Shown: piece by piece, positions 17,474-26,799 of the stretch | How the letters are laid out: each line of letters opens with the position of its first letter | How positions within the stretch are numbered: position 1 is the stretch's first letter | Source of the DNA: Yoonia sp. | Lineage (GTDB): Bacteria; Pseudomonadota; Alphaproteobacteria; Rhodobacterales; Rhodobacteraceae | Assembly (NCBI GenBank): GCA_023955335.1 | Contig: JAGSGF010000014.1 | Span: forward strand, 1-64,000 | Reading direction: 5' to 3' | DNA: 64,000 bases | Made by a program: the position numbers and the translations under genes | The notes under the pieces: generated by a model | The model's database searches: none | The model's input: only the letters and a program-made list of their open reading frames with translations | Told to the model about the DNA's origin: nothing

Positions 17474-20400
17474 GTGCGCTTTAGCAAACTACGTCTTAAT
17501 GGCTTTAAAAGCTTTGTCGATCCGACAGATTTGATTATCGCGGATGGGCTGACAGGCGTTGTCGGTCCCAATGGCTGTGGCAAATCGAACTTGCTGGAAG
17601 CCCTGCGCTGGGTCATGGGCGAAAATCGTCATAAGGCCATGCGCGGCGGATCGATGGAGGATGTCATCTTTGCCGGCACGTCGACCCGACCTGCGCGCAA
17701 CTTTGCCGAAGTCAGCCTGATCATTGATAACGCTGAACGGCTGGCCCCTGCGGCGTTTAACGACAGTGATAACCTAGAGATTACCCGCCGGATTACCCGT
17801 GATGCGGGGTCTGCTTATAAGGTGAGCTCCAAAGATGTCCGCGCCCGCGATGTGCAGATGCTGTTTGCCGATGCATCCACCGGCGCCCATTCGCCCGCGC
17901 TTGTCCGTCAGGGTCAGATTTCCGAATTGATCAACGCCAAGCCAAAGGCCCGCCGCCGGATCTTGGAAGAGGCGGCTGGCATTTCCGGCCTGTATCAGCG
18001 TCGCCACGAAGCAGAGCTAAAGCTAAAGGGTGCCGAGACCAACCTGACCCGGGTCGATGATGTGGTTGAGCAGTTGGCCGCGCAATTGGCGACACTGGCC
18101 CGTCAGGCCCGTCAAGCCGCACGTTACCGTGAGATTGGCGAAAATTTACGCCGTGCCGAGGGCATGTTGTTGTTCCGCCGTTGGTCAGAGGCCGATGCTG
18201 CGATGCTGGCCGCTGTTGCCCAATTGCGCGAACGCACGACGGCTGCGGGTGCCGCAGAGACGGCGGCGCGTCAGGCGGCCAAGGCCCGTTTGGCTGCCGA
18301 AGGTGTTCTGCCTGCACTGCGCGAGGAAGAAGCGATTTCGGCGGCTGTTTTGCAAAGGTTGCAGGTGCAACGTGATACGCTGAAGGATCAAGAAGTCCGT
18401 GCGCTTGAAACGATCGAAACGCTGCGTGCCCGCATTGATCAGCTCGCCCGCGATATGGACCGCGAAGGTGGTCTGAACAAGGACGCTGGCGAAACGATTG
18501 AGCGTCTCGAATGGGAAGCCCGCGAAATTGGCAAGGCTGGCGAAGGTCATGAAGGACGCTTGGATGAGGCTCAGGTTGCTTCGCGTGAGGCCGCTGGCGT
18601 TTTGCAGACCCGTGAGGCAGATTTATCGCAATTGACCGAAGATGTGGCACGGCTTGCGGCCCGTCACCAATCTGCGCGGCGATTGATGACAGACAACCAG
18701 ACAACATTGGCAAAATCCGAGACTGAGGCTGAAAAGGCCAAGGTGTCGATGGCGCAAGCGGATGTCGCGCTGAAAAAGGCCGAGGCGGATTTTGCGGCGG
18801 CTGGTGAGGCCGAAACGCAGGCGGTGGCCACGGCTGAAAAGGCCGATGTGACGTTGGCAGAGGCCGAAGAGGCCCGTGCGCAGACGCAGATCCGCGAAAG
18901 CGATGCGCGCGTGAAACGGTCCGAGGCAGAAGGCGAGGCGAATGCGTTGCGCGCCGAGGTTGCCGCATTGGCCCGTTTGGTGGAACGAGATACGGCGGAG
19001 GGCGGGCAAGTCTTGGACTTGTTGCGTGTTGAAAGCGGATATGAAAAGGCGCTTGGCGCGGCATTGGCTGACGATTTGCGCGCCCCTGCGATTGGGCCGG
19101 ATGCAGCGTCTGGCTGGGCGACGCTTTCTCCGTATTTGACAGCGCAGCCGCTGCCTGATGGCGTGGCCCCATTGACGAGGTTCGTGGAAGTGCCCGATGT
19201 CTTGGGCCGCCGCATGAACCAAGTGGGTCTTGTCCGGCAAGAAGAAGGCGCGCAGCTGCAGGCGGTGTTGAAACCAGGGCAAAGGCTTGTGTCACTTGAG
19301 GGCGATGTTTGGCGTTGGGATGGGTTCCGCGCCGCGTCAGAGGATGCCCCGTCTGCTGCCGCGTTGCGATTGCAGCAGCTAAACCGCTTGGTCGAATTGA
19401 AGCGCGACCTCGAAGAGGTCAATGCAACGGCGTTGGGTGCCGCCCAAGCCCACGAGACGTTGACGAGGTATCTGGCGGATTTGTCTGCGGCCGATCAAGC
19501 AGCCCGTCAGGCGCGCCGTGATGCTGACCGTTTGGTGGCTGAAGCGAACCGTGCGGCCAGCCGTGCCGAGGCGGATCGCAACTTGTCTGAAGGTAAGCTG
19601 GAAAGCTCTGGTCTGGCGGTGAAACGCCACGAGGAAGAAGCCGTCAATGCGCGCCGTGCTTTGGTCGAAGCCGAGCGGGCGGTTGCCGATTTGGGTGATC
19701 TGGGCACCGCGCGTGCGCAGGTCGAAGACATTAAGATGACAGTGGAGGCCGCACGGATCACGATGATGTCGCGCCGGTCCGCCCATGACGAGGTCCGCCG
19801 CGAGGGCGAGGCCCGTCTGCGCCGTTCGCAGGAAATTACCAAAGAAGTTTCCGGCTGGAAGCACCGGTTGGAGACCGCCAATAAGCGCAGCGCGGAATTG
19901 GCAGAGCGCAAGGATGTGTCAGAGGCGGAACTGCTTGAGGCCACGGCTGCGCCTGAAGAGATTGCAGCCAAGCGGTCCGAGCTGGCTGATGCGATTGACG
20001 AGGCGGAAGTGCGCCGCCGCGCGTCTGCGGATAAGCTGTCGTTGGCCGATACCGCGTTGCGCGATGCCGCGGATGCCGAGCGTGATGCGGAGCGTGCAGC
20101 GTCCGAGGCCCGTGAGGCGCGCGCGCGGTCCGAGGCCCGTGCAGATGCTGCCCGCGAAACTGTGGCTTACGCCGAAGAGCGGATTATGGAGGCCCAAGAG
20201 GTTACGCCTGCGCAATTGTTGGAAAGCCTTGCAACTGATCTGGAAAAGATGCCTGCGTCCGAGGTTGTCGAGGGGCAGGTCAATGCGTTGAAACGGCAGC
20301 GTGATAGCCTTGGTGCGGTCAATTTACGGGCTGAGGAAGACAGCAAAGACGTGCAGGTTGAGCATGATAATTTGGTCTCCGAGAAAGCCGATCTGGAAGC

Positions 20401-20929
20401 TGCGATTGCGGCGTTGCGTCACGGGATTGCCAGCCTGAACAAGGAAGGTCGCGAGCGGCTGTTGACGGCGTTTGAGCAGGTCAACGAGAGCTTTGGCTTG
20501 TTGTTTAGCCACCTGTTTGGCGGTGGCGAGGCAAAGTTGGTTTTGGTGGAAAGCGATGATCCGCTGGAAGCGGGCCTCGAGATTATGTGCCAGCCTCCCG
20601 GTAAGAAGTTGTCCACGTTGTCGCTGCTGTCAGGTGGCGAACAGACGTTGACTGCGCTTGCCTTGATCTTTGCGGTGTTCTTGGCGAACCCTGCGCCGAT
20701 TTGTGTGCTTGATGAGGTCGACGCCCCCTTGGATGATGCTAACGTGACGCGGTTTTGTGATCTGCTCGATGAGATGACCCGCCGTACGCAGACCCGTTTC
20801 CTGATCATCACCCACCATGCTGTCACCATGAGCCGGATGGACCGGTTGTTTGGTGTCACGATGGGTGAGCAGGGTGTGTCGCAGTTGGTGTCGGTTGATT
20901 TGAAGAAAGCCGCAGCGATGGTGGCTTGA
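17474..20929 (+). CDS. smc: Chromosome segregation protein SMC
   Basis: GTG start; FKSFVDPTDLIIADGLTGVVGPNGCGKSNLLEALRWVMGE; C-terminal LSGGEQTLTALALIFA..CVLDEVDAPLDDANV. Confidence 0.95.
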   Translation: MRFSKLRLNGFKSFVDPTDLIIADGLTGVVGPNGCGKSNLLEALRWVMGENRHKAMRGGSMEDVIFAGTSTRPARNFAEVSLIIDNAERLAPAAFNDSDNLEITRRITRDAGSAYKVSSKDVRARDVQMLFADASTGAHSPALVRQGQISELINAKPKARRRILEEAAGISGLYQRRHEAELKLKGAETNLTRVDDVVEQLAAQLATLARQARQAARYREIGENLRRAEGMLLFRRWSEADAAMLAAVAQLRERTTAAGAAETAARQAAKARLAAEGVLPALREEEAISAAVLQRLQVQRDTLKDQEVRALETIETLRARIDQLARDMDREGGLNKDAGETIERLEWEAREIGKAGEGHEGRLDEAQVASREAAGVLQTREADLSQLTEDVARLAARHQSARRLMTDNQTTLAKSETEAEKAKVSMAQADVALKKAEADFAAAGEAETQAVATAEKADVTLAEAEEARAQTQIRESDARVKRSEAEGEANALRAEVAALARLVERDTAEGGQVLDLLRVESGYEKALGAALADDLRAPAIGPDAASGWATLSPYLTAQPLPDGVAPLTRFVEVPDVLGRRMNQVGLVRQEEGAQLQAVLKPGQRLVSLEGDVWRWDGFRAASEDAPSAAALRLQQLNRLVELKRDLEEVNATALGAAQAHETLTRYLADLSAADQAARQARRDADRLVAEANRAASRAEADRNLSEGKLESSGLAVKRHEEEAVNARRALVEAERAVADLGDLGTARAQVEDIKMTVEAARITMMSRRSAHDEVRREGEARLRRSQEITKEVSGWKHRLETANKRSAELAERKDVSEAELLEATAAPEEIAAKRSELADAIDEAEVRRRASADKLSLADTALRDAADAERDAERAASEAREARARSEARADAARETVAYAEERIMEAQEVTPAQLLESLATDLEKMPASEVVEGQVNALKRQRDSLGAVNLRAEEDSKDVQVEHDNLVSEKADLEAAIAALRHGIASLNKEGRERLLTAFEQVNESFGLLFSHLFGGGEAKLVLVESDDPLEAGLEIMCQPPGKKLSTLSLLSGGEQTLTALALIFAVFLANPAPICVLDEVDAPLDDANVTRFCDLLDEMTRRTQTRFLIITHHAVTMSRMDRLFGVTMGEQGVSQLVSVDLKKAAAMVA

Positions 20930-20967
20930 CGGTGAGCCGCGCGGCTGCGCCGACGGCCATCCCGTGA

Positions 20968-21333
20968 TTAGTGTGGCAGATCGTCCGGGTGTTGATTTTT
21001 GAAATCTGGCGCGGGCAAATCGATTTGATGTGCCCGAATTGTGGATTTACCTTCGCTATAGGCTTTCATCACCCTGTGCATCCCGTCGATGATTTTGTGG
21101 TCTTCGCAAATCAGGATCGGATAACTGAGATCGGCCCGCATTGCTTGGGCCGCATGTTCCATCACACTGATGCATGTGGGTGTCATGTCGCCGTACCAAT
21201 AGGGTTCGTAAATTTCACTGACCTTGCTGAGCATCATGTCGAACGGGGTGAATTTGCGTTTGAGCAGGGGTTCCACCCGCCAGATATGCGTGTCGTCGCC
21301 AACTTTGCGAACGTGGTATTGTGGGCGTATCAT
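20968..21333 (-). CDS. ParB/sulfiredoxin-like hypothetical protein
   Basis: PILICEDHKIIDGMHRVMKAYSEGKSTIRAHQI resembles the ParB DGxHR motif; ATG overlaps the mltB-like stop. Confidence 0.55.
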   Translation of the reverse strand: MIRPQYHVRKVGDDTHIWRVEPLLKRKFTPFDMMLSKVSEIYEPYWYGDMTPTCISVMEHAAQAMRADLSYPILICEDHKIIDGMHRVMKAYSEGKSTIRAHQIDLPAPDFKNQHPDDLPH

Positions 21334-22490
21334 AACGCGCTGAGTAATGCTGTGGTTGGCCAAGCGTCTGCTGGCAACCCAAGGCGGGTTTGTTCCGCTT
21401 GGACTGCTGACCGTGTCATTGCCCCTAAGATGCCATCGATCCCACCCACATCATGTCCGCGTGCCGTCAGTTTCTTTTGCAGCGACTGCATTTGGGGGCC
21501 GGTCAACGGCGGCGTTGGGGTGCCTGCATTGTAGACGGATGCCCCGCTAAGCCGCGTCGCAAAATAGGCGGCGGTGGTCACATAGACAAAGCTTTTGTTC
21601 CACTCAAAATAGACGTCGAAATTGGGGTAGGCGAGGAACGCAGGACCGTTGCGTCCCATGGGCAGCAGGACGGCCGCGTTAAGATTGGATGCGATTGATC
21701 CGCCGCGCGCGGTGACGCCCAAAGCCGCCCAGGCCGCGCCTGATTTGCGCGTGTTTAGGCCAGTTTGCGCCCAGTCCAAATTGGCTGGCACGTTGATTTC
21801 TTGCAGCCACGGCTCGTTTGGCCGCCAGCCGAGTGACGACAACACGTTGGCCCCTGACATCAGCGCGTCGGGTGAGGATCCTTTGAGGTCCACAACCCCG
21901 TCACCGTCTCCGTCCTTGCCATTTTCGATGATATCTTTGGGGAGCATTTGGACTTGACCGATCTCGCCTGCCCAGGCGCCTGTGGTCGTGGCCGGGTCCA
22001 AGCCACCGCGCGCCGTCAGTTCAATCGCAGCAAGCAGTTGTGGCCGGAACAATTCGGGCCGGCGACAGTCGTGGGCCAGCGTCACAAGCGCGTTGCGTGT
22101 GTTGAAGTTGCCTTGCACTTGGCCAAAGTCAGTTTCGAACGCCCAGAACGCCAAAATGACCCCGCGTGGGATGCCGTATTTTGCCTCGATAGTGTCAAAT
22201 GTACGGTCAAACCTGTTGCCATAGACACGCCCGTTGTCGATCCTGTTTTGGCTGATAAGCGCCCGCGAAAAGGTGATGAAATCTTTTTGGAAGACGCCTT
22301 GGGATCGATCTGCTCTGAGCACCGCTTGGTCGATCGCAGCACCCCGTAGGGTTCGTTCTGTCGCAGATGCATCGAGCCCCATGGCGGCTGCTTCGGCTCT
22401 GATCCCGTCCAGGAACGCAGGCAGGGGTCCGCCGCAGGTTTGTGCGAATGCGGGTGTCGTTAAAAGCGAAAGGGCGAGAGCGAGGCGCAT
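21330..22490 (-). CDS. Lytic murein transglycosylase, MltB-like, with C-terminal peptidoglycan-binding domain
   Basis: Signal peptide MRLALALSLLTTPAFAQ; YGIPRGVILAFWAFETDFG; AGEIGQVQMLPKDI. Confidence 0.9.
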   Translation of the reverse strand: MRLALALSLLTTPAFAQTCGGPLPAFLDGIRAEAAAMGLDASATERTLRGAAIDQAVLRADRSQGVFQKDFITFSRALISQNRIDNGRVYGNRFDRTFDTIEAKYGIPRGVILAFWAFETDFGQVQGNFNTRNALVTLAHDCRRPELFRPQLLAAIELTARGGLDPATTTGAWAGEIGQVQMLPKDIIENGKDGDGDGVVDLKGSSPDALMSGANVLSSLGWRPNEPWLQEINVPANLDWAQTGLNTRKSGAAWAALGVTARGGSIASNLNAAVLLPMGRNGPAFLAYPNFDVYFEWNKSFVYVTTAAYFATRLSGASVYNAGTPTPPLTGPQMQSLQKKLTARGHDVGGIDGILGAMTRSAVQAEQTRLGLPADAWPTTALLSAL

Positions 22491-22533
22491 AGGTCTGTTC
22501 CTTGGGTTGTGTTCGGGTAGCCTAGCAGCGGGA

Positions 22534-23436
22534 TCAGAGGCGCACAAACCCGATCACTAGGGCTGCGCAAAGTGCTGCCACCCATGTCTGCCAAAGCACG
22601 CGCACAGCGCGGTCGACATCGCTTGGCCCAAGGTCTTGGTTGCCCAGCGGGTTCACATAGGGATCGTCGGTCAGTTGGCCATCGTACATGCGCGGGCCTG
22701 ACAGCGCAATGTTCAGATTGTGCGCCATCGCCGCCTCTGGCCAGCCTGCGTTGGGGGACCGGTGCAGGGCCGCCTCTGACCGGATTGTGACCAGCGGTGT
22801 GTGTGGGGCGAGCGCCCAGATGAGCAGCCCCGTGATCCGCGCCGGTATCCAGTTGACCACATCGTCTAGCCGCGCTGCTGCCCAACCGAATTCCAGATGA
22901 CGCGGTGTTTTATAACCGATCATGCTGTCGGCGGTGTTCGTTATTTTGTAAAACAGCAGGCCAGGCAGGCCGCCGATTGCAAACCAAAACGCAGGCGCGA
23001 TAACCCCGTCTGACAGGTTTTCTGCGGCGCTCTCAATTGCCCCGCGTGCGACGGCGCTTTGATCCATTTCGCCTGTATCACGCCCAACGACCATCGCCAC
23101 AGTCCGCCGACCATCCCCGACGGACAAGCGCAGTGCGTCACCGACGGCTTTGACATGCTGGGTAAGCGATTTTTGTGCCAAAAGGATTGCGCAGATGATC
23201 ATGTCTGCGATCCAACCGAACAGCCCGTGCAGGATGATTCCAAGGGCACATGCCCCAAGGGCGAGCACCAGCATCACGGCGACCCCTTTTGTCCGGCGGG
23301 CAGGGCCGGTGTTGAACCGTTTGTCCATCGCCCCAATCAACCGCCCCATCGCGACTGCAGGGTGCGGGGCGCGGTCCCACAGTGCCTTGGGTTCACCAAG
23401 AATGGCGTCGAGAAGCATGGCGATCACAAGGGTCAA
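22534..23436 (-). CDS. cobD: Adenosylcobinamide-phosphate synthase (CobD/CbiB)
   Basis: DAILGEPKALWDRAPHPAVAMGRLI; VGRDTGEMDQSAVARGAIESAAENLSDGVIAP. Confidence 0.95.
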   Translation of the reverse strand: MTLVIAMLLDAILGEPKALWDRAPHPAVAMGRLIGAMDKRFNTGPARRTKGVAVMLVLALGACALGIILHGLFGWIADMIICAILLAQKSLTQHVKAVGDALRLSVGDGRRTVAMVVGRDTGEMDQSAVARGAIESAAENLSDGVIAPAFWFAIGGLPGLLFYKITNTADSMIGYKTPRHLEFGWAAARLDDVVNWIPARITGLLIWALAPHTPLVTIRSEAALHRSPNAGWPEAAMAHNLNIALSGPRMYDGQLTDDPYVNPLGNQDLGPSDVDRAVRVLWQTWVAALCAALVIGFVRL

Positions 23437-24371
23437 AATGCGGTTTCCAGTTGGTCCCAGCGGTCAGGGGCGGGCAATCCGAGGCGCAACCAGTTATCCG
23501 CATACGGGAAAATCCGGCTCCAGACATGGTGCTCTGCAAGCTGCGTTTGGGCGGCTTTAGCATCGGCGACTTCATAGAGGCGGAACAGGGTTGTACCGCC
23601 GACAAGCGGTGCCCCCTTGGACGCCATGAGCGCATCAAGCCGATCGCTGTCTGCGGCGAGGCGTGCACGCGTGTCGTCCGCCCATGCGGGGTCGGCCAAG
23701 GCCTCTGCTCCGATGCACAGGGCCGGGCCTGAAACGTTCCAAGGGCCAAGCACATCGGACAGCTTTTCGATGATATCAGGATCGCCGATTGCGAAGCCAA
23801 GACGCAATCCAGCCAGCCCCCAAAACTTGCCGAAACTTTTCAAGACCACCGTGCCGGGACGTGTGGCCAGATGCATCAGAGATGCGTCGGGCATGACGTC
23901 ACAAAAACTTTCGTCGATGACCCGCAGCGGGGCTGTCAATTGATCTGCAGTCCACGTCAACCCGTCTGGATTGTTTGGGTGCACGGCGACGATGGCGTCG
24001 TGCCCGGCTTCATTCAATGTCCAGCCCGCGGCCTTAAATGCAGCGCCGTGTTCGTTATACGTCGGCCCCGGAATGGCGACTTCGCCAGCGTCAATAAGCC
24101 GTGGAAGGGCCGCAATGATCGCACTTGCGCCCGCCGCTGGCAGGATCGCCACCCCGTCTGGGACATTCCAGAAACTGCGCGCAAAACCGATCAGTCGGGC
24201 ATAGGCTGCCTTGTCGGGCAGCGCAGTCCATGCGTCGGCAGGAAGCTTGGGCGCGGGATATGGCAGGGGGTTGATTCCTGTGGACAGGTCCAACCAATTG
24301 GCACGCTTACCGCCAAATTGCGCGATGGCTGCGTCTAATCCGCCGCCGTGGTCTCTTTTACTGGCTTGCAT
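23433..24371 (-). CDS. cobC: Threonine-phosphate decarboxylase-like aminotransferase CobC
   Basis: HGGGLDAAIAQFGG..WLDLSTGINPLPYP; VLKSFGKFWGLAGLRLGFAIG. Confidence 0.92.
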   Translation of the reverse strand: MQASKRDHGGGLDAAIAQFGGKRANWLDLSTGINPLPYPAPKLPADAWTALPDKAAYARLIGFARSFWNVPDGVAILPAAGASAIIAALPRLIDAGEVAIPGPTYNEHGAAFKAAGWTLNEAGHDAIVAVHPNNPDGLTWTADQLTAPLRVIDESFCDVMPDASLMHLATRPGTVVLKSFGKFWGLAGLRLGFAIGDPDIIEKLSDVLGPWNVSGPALCIGAEALADPAWADDTRARLAADSDRLDALMASKGAPLVGGTTLFRLYEVADAKAAQTQLAEHHVWSRIFPYADNWLRLGLPAPDRWDQLETAF

Positions 24372-24748
24372 CAGACGTCTGCATCCGGAATCGGCGGGTG
24401 GCGGGTCACAAAGTGCCCTTTGATTGCCTGAGGCCATTCGCGGTAAGGGACTTGGCCCTTTTCAGATGCCGCGTGTTTGGTCGCGTAGTCAACGATGCCA
24501 GCAGCTGCGTCTTCCAGCGGTTCAAAGTTGCCGATAGTGTAGGACAGTTTGCCGTGGCTTTGGATCGCGACGTTGCAGCCTTGTTTGCAGCCCATCAGGC
24601 AGGAAACGCGCCGCGTGCGTACATCAGCCGTGCCTGCGGCTGCGGTTTCAACCAAAGCCGCCAAAACCTCTCCGTCGGTTGTGGTTTTACCGGATGTATC
24701 CCAGTCGTCGCGTTTGCAGGTGTCGCAAATTGTAATCCAAGTGGTCAT
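24371..24748 (-). CDS. DUF1636 family metal-binding protein
   Basis: TICDTCKRDDWD...VSCLMGCKQGCNVAIQ. Confidence 0.85.
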   Translation of the reverse strand: MTTWITICDTCKRDDWDTSGKTTTDGEVLAALVETAAAGTADVRTRRVSCLMGCKQGCNVAIQSHGKLSYTIGNFEPLEDAAAGIVDYATKHAASEKGQVPYREWPQAIKGHFVTRHPPIPDADV

Positions 24749-24846
24749 GTGTGGGCCTGTTATTGGGGCGTTTTAAAAGCGGATATTTGCCAGAATCGGG
24801 CTGGCTTGGGCGGGAGCCTGTCTTTTAGGTCAGGTCTGTGTAGGTG

Positions 24847-24862
24847 TTAACACTTCGTTAGG
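24847..24862. promoter_or_regulatory. Putative CtrA-like site TTAAC-N5-GTTAGG
   Basis: ttaacacttcgttagg, about 90 nt upstream of the receiver-like gene; a second TTAAC lies at 24891. Confidence 0.3.
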
Positions 24863-24944
24863 AATTAAGGCGGACAGAGTTGATATAGTGTTAACAACGC
24901 CCTCATTTCTGATGAAATATGGGCAATTATGTACCGGAGCATTT

Positions 24945-25355
24945 ATGCGCATCCTTATCGTTCAAAGCAACTACGATCTAGGTCAGGTTTGGGTCCGTCA
25001 TGTTGAACGGTTGGGCGCATGCGTGCGCCACGTGCAAACTGGCCAAGCCGCGTTAGCGTTGCTTGAAGTCGAACAGTTTGACGCCATCGTGCTTGATCTG
25101 GTGTTGTCCGAGGGCAGCGCGCTGACGGTCGCCGACTTTGCGCAGTTTAATCAACCGACTGCAAATGTGGTTTTTGTGACAGACACCACGTTCTTTTCTG
25201 ACGGATCAATCTTTACCCTATGTGCTAACGCGCGGGCATTTGTGGAAACCGCGACCCCGCCTGACGACTTGGCCGCAATTGTTCATCATTATGCGCAGGC
25301 CGCTAGCCGCGCTCATGCGGCGCTGTATAGTCAAGGGCCGGGTTCACAGGGATAA
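24945..25355 (+). CDS. Atypical response-regulator receiver-domain protein
   Basis: MRILIVQSNYDLGQVWVRHV; FDAIVLDLVLSEGSAL; no output domain. Confidence 0.7.
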   Translation: MRILIVQSNYDLGQVWVRHVERLGACVRHVQTGQAALALLEVEQFDAIVLDLVLSEGSALTVADFAQFNQPTANVVFVTDTTFFSDGSIFTLCANARAFVETATPPDDLAAIVHHYAQAASRAHAALYSQGPGSQG

Positions 25356-26277
25356 TCCGGTGCGGATTGATTGTCTCATGGCTGTAGTGATAGTGCCGCA
25401 CAATATGGGCCATGTTCACGGTTCCGGCAACGCCGTCCCGCTGGTATAGCTCGCGGGTGTAGGCCCACAGGTTCGGGTAATCCACGATCCGGTTCCGATT
25501 GCATTTAAAGTGTAGATGATAGACGGGGTCGAACCGGATAAGCGTTGTGAACAGCCGCCAATCTGCTTCTGTGATGACATCCCCGATCAAATAGCGGTTT
25601 TCGCTCAGCCGCGCCTCGAGCCAATCCAATGTGTCGAACAACGGGTGCACCGCGGCGTCATATGCAGCCTGCGTTGTCGCAAAGCCGGCCTTGTAGACCC
25701 CATTGTTAAACGTGTCGTATATCCGGTCGTTCACTGGCGCAATTTCGTCACGCAGTGCGATTGGCCAGTAGTCATCCGTGTTTCTGGTGATCCCATCAAA
25801 GGCACTGTTGAACATGCGAATGATCTCGGACGATTCGTTCGACACAATTGTTTCGCGCTCTTTGTCCCACAGGATCGGGACGGTTACGCGTCCCGTCATG
25901 GTCGGTTCAGCCCGCAAATATATATCGCGCGCAAATGGCAGCCCAAACAGGGCGTCGCCTGTTGCCCCGTGGTCGTCTGTTTCAAACGTCCATCCGTCAG
26001 ACAACATATCTGGATGCACAACCGAGATGCTGATGTGATCGGTCAGCCCTTTGATCGCCCGAAAGATCAGCGTCCGATGTGCCCACGGGCAAGCGTCAGA
26101 CACATAAAGGTGGTAACGCCCTGATTGCGCTGCAAAACCATCCGCCCCCGTTGGCCCTGCAGACCCGTCTGCAGTGATCCAATTGCGGAACTGGGCGTTG
26201 GTGCGCTTAAACGCCCCGCCTGTGGATTTCGTGTCATACCAAACGTCATGCCAAACGCCGTCTACAAGCTGACCCAT
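25303..26277 (-). CDS. Glutathionyl-hydroquinone reductase / GST-family (YqjG/Xi-class)
   Basis: LYVSDACPWAHRTLIFRAIKGL; NESSEIIRMFNSAF; ITEADWRLFTTLIRFDPVYHLHFKCN. Confidence 0.9.
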   Translation of the reverse strand: MGQLVDGVWHDVWYDTKSTGGAFKRTNAQFRNWITADGSAGPTGADGFAAQSGRYHLYVSDACPWAHRTLIFRAIKGLTDHISISVVHPDMLSDGWTFETDDHGATGDALFGLPFARDIYLRAEPTMTGRVTVPILWDKERETIVSNESSEIIRMFNSAFDGITRNTDDYWPIALRDEIAPVNDRIYDTFNNGVYKAGFATTQAAYDAAVHPLFDTLDWLEARLSENRYLIGDVITEADWRLFTTLIRFDPVYHLHFKCNRNRIVDYPNLWAYTRELYQRDGVAGTVNMAHIVRHYHYSHETINPHRIIPVNPALDYTAPHERG

Positions 26278-26571
26278 CGGGATCTCCTTTCGTTTTCTAA
26301 GTTGATCAGGAGGTAGCCTATCTTTGTGTGAACACAAACCCCTCCCTGCGCGCAAGTTTGGTGCATCCATGCACAGATGGGTCAGGTGTCGGGAAACCGC
26401 TGTCCGATGCCGTTTAACCGTTTGCAGGCGGGCCGCTGCCCTCATATACACGGCCCAACGAAGCCAAATGGCCAGACAGGTTGAAGGCGCAGGGTTGACC
26501 CAAACGGGGACCAGATGCGTCTTGTCGTTGACCTTCCCATCTTGCGTCCGCGCAGGCCGTCTGGCTGTGAT

Positions 26572-26799
26572 ATGAAAAAGGACCGCGCCATGCGTTACGT
26601 GCTGACAGTTGTGTTTGTTTTGACCGGTGGAGCTGCGGCTGCGGATCCGGGACATTTGATTGAGCTTGCAGGACACGACCATTGGGTCGGTGGTGCTGCG
26701 ATTGGTCTGGCTATTTTGGCGGGCCTTTGGGGTGTTCTAAAGGGGGGCGACGACGCAGAAGAAGAAGCCCAAGAAGAGACGGAAGAGGAAGTCGCATGA
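26572..26799 (+). CDS. Small membrane protein coupled to the CbiX-like gene (possibly DUF6732-like)
   Basis: Signal/TM segment, GHDHWVGGAAIGLAILAGLWGVL, acidic tail; ATGA overlap with the next gene. Confidence 0.6.
   Translation: MKKDRAMRYVLTVVFVLTGGAAAADPGHLIELAGHDHWVGGAAIGLAILAGLWGVLKGGDDAEEEAQEETEEEVA

Noticed and set aside
17931-19295. 454-aa minus-strand ORF inside smc
   Set aside because: Antisense to a clear SMC coding region; low-complexity Pro/Arg/His-rich translation typical of shadow ORFs in GC-rich genes.
26283-26571. Possible second cobalamin riboswitch upstream of the CbiX-like operon
   Set aside because: The long leader has vaguely similar G/C-rich blocks, but the core CCCGCnACTGTAA and GCCACTG/GCCAGGAGACC elements are missing. 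An Infernal RF00174 search would settle it.
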